Source: Candidatus Babelota bacterium (GTDB taxonomy: Bacteria > Babelota > Babeliae > Babelales > Vermiphilaceae). Taken from it: 64,000 nucleotides of DNA. Positions 61,128 through 64,000 of the stretch are shown here, one piece after another (position 1 is the first letter of the stretch; each line of letters opens with the position of its first letter). The notes beneath the pieces are model-generated. The model had not been told where the DNA came from. It saw nothing but the letters and a program-made list of their open reading frames with translations, and searched no databases. The position numbers and the translations under genes were made by a program. The DNA lies in the NCBI GenBank assembly GCA_029262575.1, contig JAJCZC010000011.1:1-64000 (forward strand), given 5' to 3'.

Positions 61128-62258
61128 CTACAGGTCATCATCCAAAATGCGTTGCCTATATTGTGCCATCAATTGCACCATGAAATGAAGATTGTGAATA
61201 GTGGCCAATGTGTAGCCGGTCATTTCTTTGGCTTTAAATAAATGATGCAAGTAGGCCATGGAATAATGTGTGCAAGTATAACATTCACAATTTGAATCAG
61301 GAGCTTCCATGTTCATTTTTTGTGCAGAGTTCATAATTTTGATCGTGCCATTAAAGCTGAACAATAGGCCATGACGCGCACAACGTGTGGGGTGTGAACT
61401 ATCAAATGTATCGATGCCCAATTTAATGCATGGTTCAAGTGATGTTAAATCACCGATGCCGAGCAAATGATTTGGCTTATCATCAGGCAACATTGGCGTA
61501 ACGTTGGCTAACATATCAAACATTTGTGCATGATTTTTGCCTAACGAGCCACCAATTGCATGGCCATCAAATGGCAATGATGTTAAGTATTCGCAACTTT
61601 CTTTGCGCATATCCGGATCGATACCGCCATGAATAACGGAATACATTGCTTGTTGTTGTGGATTTTTTAAATGATAATCGAGTGAGCGTTTTTCCCAACG
61701 ATGTGTGCGATCGAGTGACTTGCGCAATGCTTGTTTATCAATATGATAGGGTGGTAGTTCATCAAATGGAATGATGATATCTGCGCCTAAATCTTTTTGC
61801 GCTTGTATTGATGTTTCAGGTGTGAGCAGGACTTTGTCGCCATTGCGATATGAGCGGAATAATACACCTTCTTCTGAAATTTTGAGCACACCATTATCGG
61901 ATTTTTTTTTGCCTTTTGATTTCAGTTCATCTTTAACGCCGCCATAGGCTAGGCTGAAAACTTGAAAACCGCCAGAATCGGTAATGATTGGTTTATTTCG
62001 ATTAATAAACGTGTGCAATCCACCAGCTTTTTTTACCACATCTGTGCCCGGTTGCAACATTAAGTGATAGGTGTTGCAAAACATCAGCTGCAAGCCGATT
62101 TCTTCGGCCATTTTGCTATCAAGTGCTTTGAGGCTCCCATTTGTGCCAACCGCCACAAAATTGGGCGTGTCGATTATGCCATGTGGCGTGTGGATTCGCC
62201 CAACACGTGCACGGGACTTTGATGATTGGTGAATTAATTCAAATTTAAATGTTTTCAT
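61128..62258 (-). CDS. tgt: queuine/7-deazaguanine tRNA-ribosyltransferase
   Basis: A 376-residue TIM-barrel enzyme that exchanges guanine at the wobble position of GUN-anticodon tRNAs for preQ1 or a related base. It shows FELIHQSSKSRARVGRIHTP, the catalytic region ITDSGGFQVFSLAYGGVKDE, DIIIPFDELPPYHID, and the zinc site CECYTCTHYSMAYLHHLFKA. Start at ATG 62258; a TTG two codons earlier is possible. No queuosine-biosynthesis genes are seen here, so the base may be salvaged. Confidence 0.96.
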   Translation of the reverse strand: MKTFKFELIHQSSKSRARVGRIHTPHGIIDTPNFVAVGTNGSLKALDSKMAEEIGLQLMFCNTYHLMLQPGTDVVKKAGGLHTFINRNKPIITDSGGFQVFSLAYGGVKDELKSKGKKKSDNGVLKISEEGVLFRSYRNGDKVLLTPETSIQAQKDLGADIIIPFDELPPYHIDKQALRKSLDRTHRWEKRSLDYHLKNPQQQAMYSVIHGGIDPDMRKESCEYLTSLPFDGHAIGGSLGKNHAQMFDMLANVTPMLPDDKPNHLLGIGDLTSLEPCIKLGIDTFDSSHPTRCARHGLLFSFNGTIKIMNSAQKMNMEAPDSNCECYTCTHYSMAYLHHLFKAKEMTGYTLATIHNLHFMVQLMAQYRQRILDDDL

Positions 62259-62338
62259 ACCCAAAAGTATACTATAATCGGCTGATTAAGCAAGTTTATT
62301 ACAATATGAAATAGCCAATGCGGTTGTGCTATTGTAAT

Positions 62339-62367
62339 TTATTGCAGTCATAATTCTGTGGTATAAT
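62339..62367 (+). promoter_or_regulatory. possible promoter of the small exported gene
   Basis: TATAAT at 62362-62367 with a poor -35 (TTATTG, 62339-62344) at 17 bases. It lies about 100 bases before the ATG at 62466. Confidence 0.35.
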
Positions 62368-62465
62368 ATCATTATGTTGTTATTTTGCGCTTTAATAACA
62401 AATCTACCTGAATAACAGTGTGGCGATCTATTATATTAATCGTGTTTTTATAAATGAAGGAACTT

Positions 62466-62894
62466 ATGAAACGTTTTATGTTAGTCAGCTTTTTGAGCTG
62501 TATGTTGGTTGGGCAAACTTCATGTGATTGGAAAGATCACGCCGTAGGGTTTGGCAAAGGTGCAGGCTCGGTTGCTAAACGTTCTGTGCAGATTTTTTCA
62601 GTTATTCCTTCAACTTTTTTTATAGGTGTAGGGTTAGGTCTTTTCGGTCCTAAAAAACCTAATGGAGATACAGTGTTAGGTGGGGGGCTTTTGATTTCTG
62701 CTTTATCATTGGTTTCGTGCGAATGGTTAACGTCATTATGGTGTACTATTGCAGATGTTGATTGTCTGTTGCGAAGCAATAATCAAGAGCAGCGTCGAGG
62801 CAAAACAAAATCTTTCATGGGTGGAAGAATAGTAGCTAATGCTGCATTATTAACAGGTTTAAGCGCTGGTATTTATAAGTTCTTTAAAAAATAG
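62466..62894 (+). CDS. small exported membrane protein, unknown (pair member 1)
   Basis: A 142-residue protein with a signal peptide (MKRFMLVSFLSCMLVGQTSC) followed by DWKDHAVGFGKGAG. Two or three further hydrophobic segments are present (FFIGVGLGLFG; GGGLLISALSLVSCEWLTSL; ALLTGLSAGIYKFF). The signal region and the motif LVGQxSCDWxD are shared with the next gene. ATG 62466 follows AAGGAACTT. The cysteine after the leader is not in a good lipobox, so it is probably not a lipoprotein. A terminator follows at 62919. Confidence 0.58.
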   Translation: MKRFMLVSFLSCMLVGQTSCDWKDHAVGFGKGAGSVAKRSVQIFSVIPSTFFIGVGLGLFGPKKPNGDTVLGGGLLISALSLVSCEWLTSLWCTIADVDCLLRSNNQEQRRGKTKSFMGGRIVANAALLTGLSAGIYKFFKK

Positions 62895-62918
62895 TACCTG
62901 TATTTGGATATTCTAAAC

Positions 62919-62947
62919 GAGTCGGATTAAACGCCGGCTCTTTTTTT
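62919..62947 (+). terminator. rho-independent terminator
   Basis: Stem GAGTCGG / CCGGCTC with one G-T pair and an eight-base loop, followed by seven T's. Confidence 0.8.
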
Positions 62948-63132
62948 GTTCAAGACTTCTTATATAATAGCGCAATGATTTCAATGTGAAATCAACTCCC
63001 TTTCGAAGCGATTCATTGTTATTCTAAATTGACTTTTTTTTGGAGGTATTCTGGTTTATGTACGTATTTTTGCTGCTTTGTTTGGTGCAAAGTGGCTTTA
63101 TTTAGTGATTTTCTTATAAATAAAGGTTTTTT

Positions 63133-63477
63133 ATGAAACATTTTATATTGGTTGCTCTTTTCAGCTTAGGGTTGGTTGGGCAAATCTCTTGTGATTGGCA
63201 AGATAACGCTAAAAAAGTTGTAAAGGGAACTGCTGTATCATTGGCCACTTCTGGCTGTGGATATCTTGTAGGCCGTTTATTTTCAAAAGAATTGGCATTT
63301 GATTTAGCTCTTCTTTGTGCTGCGTGTAATGGAATTCACGGTTGTTATAGAGTTGTAAAAATGAAGAATGAAGGCGACGATAATCCTTGGTATGGAACCG
63401 GGAAAATAATCGGAGTGGGGCTTGCTTTTTCATACCTAAATAGTCTTTTGAAGCCTGTTGTGTGTTATAGGCTTTAA
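63133..63477 (+). CDS. small exported membrane protein, unknown (pair member 2)
   Basis: A 114-residue paralog of the 62466-62894 product: signal MKHFILVALFSLGLVGQISC, then DWQDNAKKVVKGTAV, and two hydrophobic segments (SKELAFDLALLCAACNGIHG; IIGVGLAFSYLNSLL). Tandem duplication with divergence is likely. The ribosome site is modest (AAAGG upstream). The function is unknown. Confidence 0.58.
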   Translation: MKHFILVALFSLGLVGQISCDWQDNAKKVVKGTAVSLATSGCGYLVGRLFSKELAFDLALLCAACNGIHGCYRVVKMKNEGDDNPWYGTGKIIGVGLAFSYLNSLLKPVVCYRL

Positions 63478-63555
63478 TTTTAAAATGTAGATATTGCGTG
63501 ATAAGTGTAGCTGGAAGCTAAGCTCGTTTTTTGCGCCATCATTTTAATTGGGTGC

Positions 63556-64000
63556 TTATAATTTGATATCTTCGGTATTCAGATGCTCAAAAGGTCGTGC
63601 AAGCCTATTTTCGCGTGCGGTATTCACATATTGGCAGATATTTTTATGCTGCATAAGATATACTTCATGCTTCCAGTTAAAGTCTTGAGCCCATTGTAGT
63701 GGGGTTTTTTCAAAGCAATCTTTTATATCGGTTTTTGCACCAAATCGAAGTAGTTCTTCGATAATGGCTTGTGCTGTTTTAGCCTGAATTTGCTTACCCT
63801 TTTTTTGTTTGGATCCTTCTCCCATTCGTATTATCCAGAAAAGTGCAGTACGTTTTTTGATGAAACATTGTATGTTAGGATCTGCTCCATTAATTAAAAG
63901 TAATCTGACCATATCATAATGGCCCATCACGGCAGCCCATTGTAGCGGTGTTTTACCCTCTTTGCATTGCACATCTATTTTCGCGCCATAACCTATTAGG
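63556..64000 (-). CDS. ankyrin-repeat protein, partial (continues beyond the window)
   Basis: The frame is open to the right edge, so only about 147 C-terminal residues are visible. It shows ankyrin repeats (GKTPLQWAAVMGHYDMVRLL; ALFWIIRMGEG) and ends with ARENRLARPFEHL. It is clearly a paralog of the 56774-58015 product, with the same repeat order and the same Lys-rich insert (KQKKGKQIQAKTAQAIIEEL against KKRGKQISPKTAQLIIEEL). An internal ATG near the edge is not the true start. Confidence 0.85.
   Translation of the reverse strand, partial: LIGYGAKIDVQCKEGKTPLQWAAVMGHYDMVRLLLINGADPNIQCFIKKRTALFWIIRMGEGSKQKKGKQIQAKTAQAIIEELLRFGAKTDIKDCFEKTPLQWAQDFNWKHEVYLMQHKNICQYVNTARENRLARPFEHLNTEDIKL

Noticed and set aside
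60958-61188. 76-codon plus-strand frame in the 60.8-61.1 kb gap
   Set aside because: It runs through the nested inverted repeat into the end of tgt; the peptide is a translation of repeat sequence.
62466-62540. Lipoprotein signal in the small exported pair (LVGQTSC, LVGQISC)
   Set aside because: The residues before Cys do not fit the usual lipobox L-(A/S)-(G/A)-C well, so a normal signal peptide is the safer call even though lgt is present.

Overview
The window looks like a piece of a small, AT-rich chromosome of an obligately host-associated, Gram-negative-type bacterium. The best guess is Candidatus Dependentiae (TM6/Babeliae), or another intracellular lineage with the same habits. This rests on the very high share of short and medium proteins with N-terminal signal peptides and no recognisable family, several exported ankyrin-repeat proteins, many recent local paralog pairs, dispersed palindromic repeats, and a sparse housekeeping set. 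TGA acts as a normal stop (for example at the end of the LigD phosphoesterase-domain gene and of AbiEi), so the standard bacterial code applies. I saw no rRNA, tRNA, CRISPR array, IS transposase or prophage.

Layout. 1-9.5 kb: surface-polysaccharide functions (a family 2 glycosyltransferase, a GT-B glycosyltransferase and a Wzx-like flippase) mixed with exported unknowns, including two paralogs with a ubiquitin-interacting-motif-like segment and an ankyrin gene broken by in-frame stops. 9.5-22 kb: an exported GNAT-like protein, three paralogs of an exported, C-terminally anchored protein with TraB/ChaN/erythromycin-esterase-like motifs, glyA, efp-nusB, an exported rhodanese, and an 836-residue exported ankyrin protein beside a 157-bp duplication. 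22-28.5 kb: rpsA-ndk followed by a second ndk with a signal peptide, then membrane and exported unknowns and a Nudix protein. 28.6-34.5 kb: small exported proteins, an AbiEi/AbiEii toxin-antitoxin pair between direct repeats, leuS and a GNAT. 34.5-43 kb: two exported paralogs with basic tracts, a split LigD, an exported choline/ethanolamine-phosphate-cytidylyltransferase-like enzyme and an ABC-F ATPase. 43-55.5 kb: a huge cysteine-rich exported protein, a CorC-like protein, rpoD-dnaG-lgt, and mnmG. 55.7-64 kb: mraY, an exported ankyrin protein, an APC permease, an SpoU methyltransferase, tgt, two small exported paralogs and the start of another ankyrin gene.

How it fits together. Housekeeping genes (translation, tRNA modification, replication, envelope synthesis) form short operons and are separated by single exported genes, usually with a clear Shine-Dalgarno and a signal peptide. 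Many exported proteins have plausible host-facing or periplasmic roles: ankyrin repeats, ubiquitin-binding-like motifs, nucleotide and phospholipid-head-group enzymes, and a thiol-rich polypeptide. No single classical defence or secretion operon is visible. The most unusual theme is a set of enzyme families that are normally cytosolic (NDK, cytidylyltransferase, rhodanese, GNAT) but here carry export signals. All functions are read from sequence motifs by eye; no database search was made.
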